Assembly (NCBI RefSeq): GCF_000769915.1 | Contig: NZ_JRLV01000003.1 | Span: 186,001 to 250,000 of the forward strand | Length of the DNA stretch: 64,000 nucleotides | Source of the DNA: Flavobacterium beibuense F44-8 | Lineage (GTDB): Bacteria; Bacteroidota; Bacteroidia; Flavobacteriales; Flavobacteriaceae | Direction of reading: 5' to 3' | Shown: in pieces, positions 17,966 through 26,962 of the stretch | Layout: every line of letters begins with the position of its first letter | How positions within the stretch are numbered: the first letter of the stretch is position 1 | Translations under genes and position numbers: made by a program | The notes under the pieces: generated by a model | What the model saw: only the letters and a program-made list of their open reading frames with translations | The model's database searches: none | What the model was told of the DNA's origin: nothing

Positions 17966-19249
17966 ATGAACATATTCTGGTTTAGAAGAGATTTACGAAT
18001 AGAAGATAATACCGGACTCTACGAAGCATTGAACAGCGATGAAAAAGTGCTTCCAATTTTTATTTTTGATAAAAACATTCTTGATGAATTACCTATAAGT
18101 GATGCAAGAGTAACCTTTATACATGCACTTCTTAGTGACCTGAATAAAGCTTTCAAATCACATAACAGTTCACTTGCCGTATTTCATGATACTCCCGAAA
18201 AAGTATTCAAAAAACTGGTCTCCGAAAACAAAATAAAAGCTGTTTACACCAACCATGACTATGAGCCTTACGCTTTAAAAAGAGATAAAGAAACACTTCA
18301 ATTATTTAGGGATAATAACATTGTATTTAAGCATTTTAAGGATCAGGTAATATTCGAAAAAAATGATGTAGTTAAAGACGATGGAACTCCTTATGTAGTA
18401 TATACTCCATTCATGAAAAAGTGGAAGGAAAAGTTTACCGAAAGTCATATCAGGCAACATCATCCGGAAAATAAACTTGATAATTTAGCTTCACATTCCT
18501 ATCCGTTTTTAGAGTTGAACGATATTGGTTTCTCTAAAAGTGACATAAAAGTTAAACCCTACAATACTACTCCTACCCTAATCGATAATTATGAGGATAC
18601 CCGAAATATTCCCTCTATAGAAGGAACTTCATTTTTGAGTCCGCATTTACGTTTTGGTTCTGTTAGTGTTCGTCAGTTGGTCAAAAAAGCGTTGGAAAGT
18701 AAAAATCAAACATTTTTAAACGAACTGATATGGCGTGAATTTTTTATGCAGATATTATGGCATTTCCCCGAAACGGTTAGTAAGAGCTTTCGTCCGAAAT
18801 ACGATAATATCAAATGGCGTAATAACGAAGAGGAATTTAAAGCATGGTGTGAAGGTAAAACCGGATATGCTATGGTAGATGCGGGCATGCGCGAGCTAAA
18901 CAACACTGGCTATATGCACAACAGGGTGCGTATGGTGGTAGCCAGTTTTTTATGCAAACATCTGTTAATCGACTGGCGCTGGGGCGAGGCCTATTTTGCA
19001 AAAAAGTTATTGGACTATGAACAATCCAGCAACATAGGCAACTGGCAATGGGCTGCCGGAAGCGGTGTAGATGCTGCTCCATACTTCAGGATATTTAACC
19101 CTATAGAACAGGCCAAAAAGTTTGATCCTGATTTGAAATACATAAAAAAATGGGTGCCTGAATATCAGGAAATAAGCTACAGGGCAATTGTAGATCATAA
19201 AGAAGCGCGCGAAAGAGCACTTAAAGTTTATAAGGAAGCTGTACAATAA
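17966..19249 (+). CDS. phr: Deoxyribodipyrimidine photolyase / cryptochrome
   Basis: A 427-residue flavoprotein of the photolyase/cryptochrome family. The N-terminal alpha/beta antenna domain opens with FWFRRDLRIEDNTGL. The C-terminal FAD domain contains LIWREFFMQILWHFP, DAGMRELNNTGYMHNRVRM and DYEQSSNIGNWQWAAGSG, the residues lining FAD and the damaged base pair. These match class I CPD photolyases, which use blue light to split cyclobutane pyrimidine dimers. The length is slightly short of the typical 450-480 residues but complete. It is the second gene of a two-gene unit with the SRPBCC protein; bestrophin downstream has its own promoter. Confidence 0.92.
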   Translation: MNIFWFRRDLRIEDNTGLYEALNSDEKVLPIFIFDKNILDELPISDARVTFIHALLSDLNKAFKSHNSSLAVFHDTPEKVFKKLVSENKIKAVYTNHDYEPYALKRDKETLQLFRDNNIVFKHFKDQVIFEKNDVVKDDGTPYVVYTPFMKKWKEKFTESHIRQHHPENKLDNLASHSYPFLELNDIGFSKSDIKVKPYNTTPTLIDNYEDTRNIPSIEGTSFLSPHLRFGSVSVRQLVKKALESKNQTFLNELIWREFFMQILWHFPETVSKSFRPKYDNIKWRNNEEEFKAWCEGKTGYAMVDAGMRELNNTGYMHNRVRMVVASFLCKHLLIDWRWGEAYFAKKLLDYEQSSNIGNWQWAAGSGVDAAPYFRIFNPIEQAKKFDPDLKYIKKWVPEYQEISYRAIVDHKEARERALKVYKEAVQ

Positions 19250-19251
19250 TG

Positions 19252-19282
19252 TTTGGCAAAACATAAACTTTAAATACATTTG
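19252..19282 (+). promoter_or_regulatory. Bacteroidota-type promoter of bestrophin gene
   Basis: TTTG, then exactly 19 bases, then TACATTTG, matching the TTG (-33) and TAnnTTTG (-7) consensus of the Bacteroidota primary sigma factor. Transcription would begin about 20 bases before the ATG at 19310. This is one of the two best promoters in the window. Confidence 0.75.
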
Positions 19283-19309
19283 TGTAGCAAACACTATACA
19301 ACCAAACAG

Positions 19310-20176
19310 ATGATAGCATATAACCCAAAAGAGTGGTTTTCATTCATATTTCGTTTTCATAAAGCCGATACATTCAGAAAGTTACTCCCATTAATGCTTG
19401 CTATTGGGGTATATTCATTAGGCGTCGCTTATCTTGAACTGGAATACTGGAAAGTATCTGAAAGCAGTCATGTTAAGAATATAACCGTGATGCATACCCT
19501 TTTGGGATTTGTTATATCATTATTACTGGTATTCAGGACTAATACTGCTTACGATCGTTGGTGGGAAGGCAGAAAAGCCTGGGGAGCGTTAGTAAACAAT
19601 AGTAGAAACCTGGCTATGAAGATAGCGGTAATGGTAAAAAGTGATGAGGACAAAGAAATCTTCAGGAAACTTATTCCTGCCTATTCTGCAGTTTTGAATC
19701 TGCACCTTAAAAATGTAGACGTTAAACATGAACTTTTTGATAATGCTACCCTATCTGACGATCATTATAAACATAAGCCAAATCAAATAGCAAAAACTAT
19801 AATTGCTAAAATCAATAAGCTATACGAACAGGGAAAGATTACCGGAGACCAGCTTATTGTGCTTAATGCCGAAATGCAGTCACTAACCGATATATGTGGT
19901 ATTTGTGAAAGGATTAAAAATACCCCTATTCCCTACTCTTACAGTGCTTTTATAAAGAAATTTATATTTATATATGTAATGTCGTTACCTTTTGGTTATG
20001 TGTTTTCACTTGGCTATCTGGTAATACCTGTTGTTATAGTCATTTTTTATGTATTAGCGAGTTTAGAACTTATTGCCGAAGAAATTGAAGATCCGTTTGG
20101 TTATGACCCTAACGACTTGCCGACAGCAAGACTTGCCGAAATGATGCAGAAAAATGTAGAAGAGCTTATCTATTAA
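19310..20176 (+). CDS. Bestrophin-family channel protein
   Basis: A 288-residue membrane protein of the bestrophin (YneE/UPF0187) family of ligand- or calcium-related anion/cation channels. The hallmark is NTAYDRWWEGRKAWGALVNN near residue 75-95, with membrane helices before and after it (MLAIGVYSLGVAYLEL; FGYVFSLGYLVIPVVIVIFY) and the conserved acidic stretch IAEEIEDPFGYDPNDLP that forms the cytosolic neck in solved homologues. The frame is open to a TTG 30 bases upstream, but that codon overlaps the -7 box, so the ATG is chosen. Transcribed alone. Confidence 0.9.
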   Translation: MIAYNPKEWFSFIFRFHKADTFRKLLPLMLAIGVYSLGVAYLELEYWKVSESSHVKNITVMHTLLGFVISLLLVFRTNTAYDRWWEGRKAWGALVNNSRNLAMKIAVMVKSDEDKEIFRKLIPAYSAVLNLHLKNVDVKHELFDNATLSDDHYKHKPNQIAKTIIAKINKLYEQGKITGDQLIVLNAEMQSLTDICGICERIKNTPIPYSYSAFIKKFIFIYVMSLPFGYVFSLGYLVIPVVIVIFYVLASLELIAEEIEDPFGYDPNDLPTARLAEMMQKNVEELIY

Positions 20177-20239
20177 TTTAGTTTCCCGTTAACATTTTCA
20201 CATATGTTATTTCCTTAATATTATATTTTAAAAAATACT

Positions 20240-20419
20240 ATGGAAGCAGACGATAAAAAAGAACAAGATAATGATGGTGTTACACAATATACCGATAGTG
20301 TAGACACAAATGCGCATTACGATAAATCAGGTAAAATAACCCGAGAGGATTTTCGGGATGAAAAAGACAGTATTAATAACTGGGATGCCGAGAAAAACCG
20401 CTCAGGAAGACATAAATAA
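20240..20419 (+). CDS. Small acidic hydrophilic protein, unknown
   Basis: A 59-residue frame with no hydrophobic segment, rich in Asp, Lys, Glu and Asn, and probably disordered. Parts that could be used to search relatives are TDSVDTNAHYDKSGKI and NNWDAEKNRSGRHK. I do not recognise it. It lies in the gap between bestrophin and a GNAT gene, with ATG start and sensible codon use. Small hydrophilic proteins of this sort are common in flavobacteria; a stress or general binding role is a guess. Confidence 0.55.
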   Translation: MEADDKKEQDNDGVTQYTDSVDTNAHYDKSGKITREDFRDEKDSINNWDAEKNRSGRHK

Positions 20420-20491
20420 ATAATAATTTCTCACGAAGCTTAACCTAAACTTACTCCTTAATTTACCTCATAGTGAAAATGATGTATACAT

Positions 20492-21022
20492 ATGAAAGGA
20501 AGCAAACTATCTGTAAAAGAAATAGAACATAAAGACATAAACTTTATTGCAGACTATTGGTTTAATTCTGATAAAGAATATCTTTTAAATATGGGAGTTG
20601 ATGTTGAGAAACTTCCTGCCAGAGAAGACTTTGTTGCAATGCTACAAACCCAGATTACCTTACCCTATAATGAGAAAAAAGTATATGGTGTAGTTTGGTA
20701 TGTAGACGATAAACCTATAGGTCACAGTAACCTAAATCCACTTGTTTACAACGATCATGGTTATATGCATTTGCATATATGGTACAAAGAATACAGAAAC
20801 AAAGGCTATGGTATTGATTTTATTAAAATGAGTGCGGCAGCATATTTTAATAACCTTAAGCTAAAAGAGCTATACTGCCAGCCTAACGCCTTTAACCCAT
20901 CTCCAAACAAAACACTCGAAAAAGCCGGATTCAGATTTGTAAAAGAATACATTACTACACCCGGTTCTATTACGCTTGAACAGGTAGTAAAACTATGGGA
21001 AACAAATGAGGCAATAATATAA
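20492..21022 (+). CDS. GNAT-family N-acetyltransferase
   Basis: A 176-residue cytoplasmic protein with the GNAT fold. The central strand HGYMHLHIWYKEYRNKGYGI contains the acetyl-CoA pyrophosphate loop (RNKGYG, the R/QxxGxG/A motif A), and the C-terminal NKTLEKAGFRFVKEY is the usual motif B region. It resembles the RimJ/RimL-type branch, which acetylates protein N-termini or small molecules. Substrate unknown. It starts 73 bases after the small acidic gene and looks independently transcribed. Confidence 0.85.
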   Translation: MKGSKLSVKEIEHKDINFIADYWFNSDKEYLLNMGVDVEKLPAREDFVAMLQTQITLPYNEKKVYGVVWYVDDKPIGHSNLNPLVYNDHGYMHLHIWYKEYRNKGYGIDFIKMSAAAYFNNLKLKELYCQPNAFNPSPNKTLEKAGFRFVKEYITTPGSITLEQVVKLWETNEAII

Positions 21023-21125
21023 ACGGAACATCCGTTTTTGTAAAAGCTGATTTATTTTTACTTAATTTGTACAGTATTATTTTAGGCACGCTAATTGCTG
21101 CTTAGTTTAAAAGAACAAAATTGAC

Positions 21126-21827
21126 ATGAAATACCTTTGTACCCTTTTGCTTATACTTTGCCTTACTCCAAAGCTAATAGCTCAGGGTGGCGATAAGCCA
21201 CGCGGAGGTATTGCCATACCACGTGAGGAAAATCCGCAAACGTCACCAGAACCGGAAACTGATGATGAGATTCCTAGTATATTTAGTTTTGAACCTCCAA
21301 AAAAAGAACTTGATCCACGTTTCCAGATTGGGGTTGACAGGACAGACACGTCTCCTATGTCTACTGAAAGTCAGTTTGCTGATAATACAGATCAGTATGA
21401 GGATAGGGTAAAAATTAAAATGGGAGGTGAATCGAATGAAGCCTATCGTGGTGATATGTTCCTGGGTGAGATACGAACCGATGCTGAGTATGTAAACTCT
21501 TTTGCTGCCGACTTTGGTTTACAGGATGGTGACAGGATAAGAATTTGGCTTAACGGCAAAATAGTGATTAGTAATTTTGTGCTTGCAAATAATCCATCAG
21601 CTATACAAATACGACTTTCACCAGGCTTTAACAAAATTGACTTTGAGGCATTAAATCAGGGTACAACAGGTCCAAATACGGCAGACATAAGAATATATGA
21701 TGACAACCGTAAACTCCTTACATCTAATCAGTGGAATCTGGCAACCGGATTTAAAGCCACAGTAATTATAGTTAAGGAAGATAAACCTACCACAACTACC
21801 CCACCAACTACAGATAAATCAGAATAA
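21126..21827 (+). CDS. Secreted protein of unknown function
   Basis: A 233-residue protein with a signal peptide (about residues 1-20, ending IAQ), a low-complexity Pro/Glu-rich linker (residues 22-65) and a compact beta-rich domain (about residues 85-220) containing GDMFLGEIRTDAEYV and DGDRIRIWLNGKIV. The C-terminus is a Thr/Pro-rich tail. I do not recognise the family. The domain pattern of a short linker plus beta-sandwich suggests a periplasmic or cell-surface protein. It is a single gene between GNAT and the ABC-F gene and ends at a shared terminator. Confidence 0.75.
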   Translation: MKYLCTLLLILCLTPKLIAQGGDKPRGGIAIPREENPQTSPEPETDDEIPSIFSFEPPKKELDPRFQIGVDRTDTSPMSTESQFADNTDQYEDRVKIKMGGESNEAYRGDMFLGEIRTDAEYVNSFAADFGLQDGDRIRIWLNGKIVISNFVLANNPSAIQIRLSPGFNKIDFEALNQGTTGPNTADIRIYDDNRKLLTSNQWNLATGFKATVIIVKEDKPTTTTPPTTDKSE

Positions 21828-21848
21828 TAATATTTAATTACAGCATAT

Positions 21849-21877
21849 AAAAAAGCCCTCTTAATGAGGGCTTTTTT
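21849..21877. terminator. Bidirectional terminator before ABC-F gene
   Basis: Stem AAGCCCTC / GAGGGCTT, 5-base loop, A-run on one side and T-run on the other, between converging genes. Confidence 0.87.
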
Positions 21878-21891
21878 AGTTTATTTATCTG

Positions 21892-23565
<1,674 letters not shown>

Positions 23566-23638
23566 CTATTGACCAATGTCATAATAAACATTAAAATATT
23601 TTAACGGTGTTTTAACAGCTTACATACATAAGAACAAA

Positions 23639-23646
23639 TATTTTTG
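23639..23646 (+). promoter_or_regulatory. Putative -7 box (TATTTTTG)
   Basis: Fits TAnnTTTG, 21 bases before the ATG at 23668. It almost touches an alternative ATG at 23650, which therefore is a less likely start. No clear -33 TTG. Confidence 0.45.
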
Positions 23647-23667
23647 TTAATGTACGGAAAAAACGCA

Positions 23668-25056
23668 ATGACAAACAACTTTAAAAAATTACTACTGTTA
23701 TTTACAATAATTGTTAGCTTATCATCATGTGGTAATGGCAACAATTATGAAGCTTATTTTGGGGGTGAAATAACCAGTCCAAAATCAGATCATATTTATT
23801 TTTGCCGTGATAATAAAGTAATCGATACCATAAAATTAGATGATAATAACAGATTTTTTATAAAGTTTGACTCCCTTACCCCCGGAATGTACAGTTTTAA
23901 ACACGAGCCTTATTATCAATATGTGTACTTTGATAAAAATGACAGCTTAATGGTAAATATAGACACAAGGCATTTTGATGAGTCTATAGTATTTAGCGGC
24001 AAAGGGAATGAGAAAAATAATTTCATGATGGAATTATATCTGGCTAATGAAAAAGACCGTAATAGCTGTTTCTCTGTTTTTGATTATGATTACGATAAAT
24101 TCACAAAATGCATTGATTCCACTTATCAAAAACGAATAGCGTATTATGAAGAAGAAAAATCAAGACTGGACTGGAGCAATGGTTTTGATTTTTATGTAAA
24201 AGCCAGGTTAGACTTCAACTATTACTCAAAAAAAGAATACTACCCCTACGCCTGCGCAATAAAAACAGGGAAAAAAATAAACAGTCTTATTCCTGATAAT
24301 TATTATGATTACAGAGAAGGAATAGAGTTTAACAACCCAAAACTTACCAACTACACACCTTTTGTAAGATACTTTACCGTAATGCTTAATAATATGGCAA
24401 AGAGCAAAAGCGAAACTTACAAAATACCTGAAGATACACTTGAGGAAAACATAACCAAACTAAACCTTGCTGATTCAATATTCATTAATGAAGGTGTAAA
24501 AAACCAGGTTCTTAACACACTGGCTTTTAATTATCTTTTAGAGGACAGGAATATTGTTAATCACGAAGAATTTTTGGAATGTTTCAATGAATTGTCAACA
24601 GATGATGATGACAGTAATGAAATTGTACGTATAGGGCAAGCTGCAGGCGAACTTAGTGAAGGTAAAAAACTACCTGAAATAGAGCTCGTAGACAGTTATG
24701 ATAACCCTATTGATATAAATAATGGTATAAATGAAAAAACTGTTATATTTTTCTGGACAAGTTGTTCTAAATCAAGATTAAAGGTTATTGATGAAAAAAT
24801 AGACTTACTGAGACAGAAATATGGAGAAATAGATTTTATAGCTATAAATGTTGATGAAGACAAAGAGTGGAAAAAAACAATGAAGGAATATCATCTTGAA
24901 AATGCCTGTCAGCTTAGAGCTTCAAACTTTAAGGTATTAAAGGATAAATGGGCTTTTACTAAAATAAACCGAACGATTGTACTAAATCCAGATGGTACTA
25001 TTAAAAGAGGTTTTGCCAATTTAATGGACTCAAACTTTGGACAACATCTTAACTAA
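23668..25056 (+). CDS. Thioredoxin-like (TlpA-type) lipoprotein with single active-site Cys
   Basis: A 462-residue predicted lipoprotein: signal sequence ending LSSC, lipid on Cys21. A beta-rich N-terminal domain resembling the DUF4369-type module of Bacteroidota thiol-disulfide proteins is followed by a helical middle and a C-terminal thioredoxin-like domain (from about residue 335: GKKLPEIELVDSYDNPI, then VIFFWTSCSKSRLK). The usual WCxxC is TSCSKS, so only Cys366 remains of the redox pair (CxxS). It would sit at the periplasmic face of a membrane. With one Cys it cannot act as a normal disulfide oxidant or reductant. A single gene; its stop codon abuts the stop of the converging GyrI-like gene. 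Confidence 0.8.
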   Translation: MTNNFKKLLLLFTIIVSLSSCGNGNNYEAYFGGEITSPKSDHIYFCRDNKVIDTIKLDDNNRFFIKFDSLTPGMYSFKHEPYYQYVYFDKNDSLMVNIDTRHFDESIVFSGKGNEKNNFMMELYLANEKDRNSCFSVFDYDYDKFTKCIDSTYQKRIAYYEEEKSRLDWSNGFDFYVKARLDFNYYSKKEYYPYACAIKTGKKINSLIPDNYYDYREGIEFNNPKLTNYTPFVRYFTVMLNNMAKSKSETYKIPEDTLEENITKLNLADSIFINEGVKNQVLNTLAFNYLLEDRNIVNHEEFLECFNELSTDDDDSNEIVRIGQAAGELSEGKKLPEIELVDSYDNPIDINNGINEKTVIFFWTSCSKSRLKVIDEKIDLLRQKYGEIDFIAINVDEDKEWKKTMKEYHLENACQLRASNFKVLKDKWAFTKINRTIVLNPDGTIKRGFANLMDSNFGQHLN

Positions 25057-25530
25057 TTACCTAATTGGTATCCATATTTCTTCTTCCGATTCGTCACTAC
25101 CATTTTTATACTTCTCTCCTAACACTTCAAAATGCGGACGATTATCTAAAACATAGCCTGATTGCGGTAACCATTCTTTCATTATATAGCCAAATACCTG
25201 TGCTGCATTAAATGGATTTCCTTTATAATAAAATACAGCATACATACCGCCTTCCAGATCAAATGTTTCCATACCTTCGGGAACAGTATTGAAATCAGTA
25301 ACTTCAACAAGTGCCCATTTTTTGAATTCAGTAGCCGGATTAAATTGAGAAAAGAAGTTTTCATCATACACCTGTAACGAATACATATCATTGCTAATAG
25401 TATTAGTAATGTCTTTTCGCCTTGGCATAAAACTCCGCCATAATTCAGCCGTTTTATTATCAATAAATGACATGTTTAAGTTAAGACCAATGAATTTTTT
25501 AGCAGAAATAGTTTTTATCTCAGAAATCAT
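25057..25530 (-). CDS. GyrI-like small-molecule-binding protein
   Basis: A 157-residue stand-alone domain of the GyrI/AraC effector-binding (SOUL-related) type: two repeats with the beta-alpha-beta-beta pattern, seen as MYSLQVYDENFFSQFNPATE and MYAVFYYKGNPFNAAQVFGY. The ending EEEIWIPI is characteristic of the family. Such proteins bind hydrophobic small molecules; some hydrolyse cyclopropyl toxins. There is no DNA-binding domain. The stop codon directly abuts the stop of the preceding gene on the other strand, with no room for a terminator. Confidence 0.85.
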   Translation of the reverse strand: MISEIKTISAKKFIGLNLNMSFIDNKTAELWRSFMPRRKDITNTISNDMYSLQVYDENFFSQFNPATEFKKWALVEVTDFNTVPEGMETFDLEGGMYAVFYYKGNPFNAAQVFGYIMKEWLPQSGYVLDNRPHFEVLGEKYKNGSDESEEEIWIPIR

Positions 25531-25634
25531 TTTTCAAAGATATAAACCTGACTGAATTAACCACTTGTAAATCCACTATAAAACTTTGACAGAATAATAT
25601 ATTAAATATTTTAACAATTAAATTAATAAAATCA

Positions 25635-25642
25635 TACTTTTG
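25635..25642 (+). promoter_or_regulatory. Putative -7 box (TACTTTTG) of acetate transporter
   Basis: Fits TAnnTTTG, 28 bases before the ATG. No TTG at the -33 position. Confidence 0.45.
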
Positions 25643-25670
25643 AAAGTATAATAAAATTAAAAATATATTC

Positions 25671-26228
25671 ATGGAAGGAAAATTAGGAAATCCGGCACCG
25701 CTAGGTCTTATGGGCTTTGCAATGACAACCATACTGCTTAATATACATAATATGGGATTCTACCCGTTAAGCTCGGTAGTACTGTCTATGGGGATATGTT
25801 ACGGAGGGATTGCTCAGGTAATAGCCGGTTTGCTATCTTTCAAAAAAGGAAACACTTTTGCTGCTACAGCTTTTACTTCATACGGATTCTTCTGGCTATC
25901 ACTGGTAGGGATATGGATGCTACCCGCAACAGGTATTGAAAACGCTCAGGCTACCCCACCCGACTTTTTAGGATGGTACTTAGCTTTATGGGGGCTGTTC
26001 ACTGCTTTTTTATGGGTGGGAACTTTTAAAAACAGTAAAGTACAACAGTTTGTATTCTTGTCATTAACTATTTTATTTTTCCTATTAGCAACAGCTATCT
26101 GGACAAAAGACGGAAACCTACATAAAATAGCTGGTATTGTAGGTGTTATTTGTGGTAGTAGTGCTTTTTACCTCGCTATAGCCGAACTACTTGAAGAGGT
26201 AAAAGGCAGGAGGATTTTGCCTTATTAA
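25671..26228 (+). CDS. satP: Acetate/succinate transporter (SatP/GPR1/FUN34/YaaH family)
   Basis: A 185-residue membrane protein with six predicted helices and the family signature NPAPLGLMGFAMTT near the N-terminus. The AceTr family moves acetate (and in E. coli succinate) across the inner membrane as a hexameric channel-like carrier. Length is typical. Likely monocistronic, with its own promoter box; the converging small membrane gene begins 7 bases past its stop on the other strand. Confidence 0.92.
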   Translation: MEGKLGNPAPLGLMGFAMTTILLNIHNMGFYPLSSVVLSMGICYGGIAQVIAGLLSFKKGNTFAATAFTSYGFFWLSLVGIWMLPATGIENAQATPPDFLGWYLALWGLFTAFLWVGTFKNSKVQQFVFLSLTILFFLLATAIWTKDGNLHKIAGIVGVICGSSAFYLAIAELLEEVKGRRILPY

Positions 26229-26235
26229 CCAAGAA

Positions 26236-26829
26236 CTAAGGTAGTAACCATACTTTCCATTTAGGCTTGGTTCTAAATTTTTTATAATGATATGAAAAAT
26301 CATTAAAATCTTCAGGCAATGGTAAATTGTTAACCTGAGCATATTGAGTATAATCTTTAATAGTATTTAGAGGGGTACTCGTCTTTTCCTTAAGGTCATA
26401 AACAACAAAATCATAATAAGGGGAGTTATGATAATCACGAATTACTTCTGCACAAAGCTTATTTTTAGATATAGTAAATTTACCGATATCAAAATCTTCC
26501 GGGTCGTATGCATCCGGATCCGGGTAAAAGTATACCATTCCACCATCACTACAAAACACATGCTGCTTATACCCTATAGGAATCATTACTGTTTCTCCCA
26601 AACCATTATCCCTTTCATAAGAAAATCTGTATAATATTAATATTACAAAAAGAATCGGAATGCAGAAACACCAGAAATATAACTTACGGGTTGTAATTCC
26701 TGAAATAAAAGAAAGTCTTGTCGTTTTAGCAATTAGTAATACAACTAACAACAAAATTCCTGAATACAGAAGTGACAGCAATAAACAGTGAATTAATGTT
26801 ACTATTAACTCAAAATAGGCTACAATCAT
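26236..26829 (-). CDS. Membrane protein of unknown function
   Basis: A 197-residue protein with two N-terminal hydrophobic segments (about residues 8-35 and 47-65) and a polar C-terminal domain of about 120 residues that begins after SYERDNGLGE and includes DAYDPEDFDIGKF. No family is recognised. The topology suggests a cytoplasmic loop between helices and a periplasmic C-terminal domain, or the reverse. Start is ATG. It may be specific to this lineage; the gene is complete and has normal composition. Confidence 0.65.
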   Translation of the reverse strand: MIVAYFELIVTLIHCLLLSLLYSGILLLVVLLIAKTTRLSFISGITTRKLYFWCFCIPILFVILILYRFSYERDNGLGETVMIPIGYKQHVFCSDGGMVYFYPDPDAYDPEDFDIGKFTISKNKLCAEVIRDYHNSPYYDFVVYDLKEKTSTPLNTIKDYTQYAQVNNLPLPEDFNDFSYHYKKFRTKPKWKVWLLP

Positions 26830-26935
26830 GGTAAGGCAATTAAGTATTCAAAAATATAACATGATAATATAAAATCATATTGGTTTTAACAGTTTCTTAC
26901 TCCTACTTCTACTATAAAAATACCTTTAAAATCAG

Positions 26936-26943
26936 TATCTTTG
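26936..26943 (+). promoter_or_regulatory. Putative -7 box (TATCTTTG) of uvrA
   Basis: Fits TAnnTTTG and lies 19 bases before the ATG at 26963. The TTG at 26948 is too close to be a start if this box is used. No clear -33. Confidence 0.55.
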
Positions 26944-26962
26944 CGTTTTGCACCAATTTGCT

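Noticed and set aside
19280-19309. Upstream TTG start for bestrophin
   Set aside because: It overlaps the -7 box TACATTTG; the ATG at 19310 begins the conserved N-terminus.
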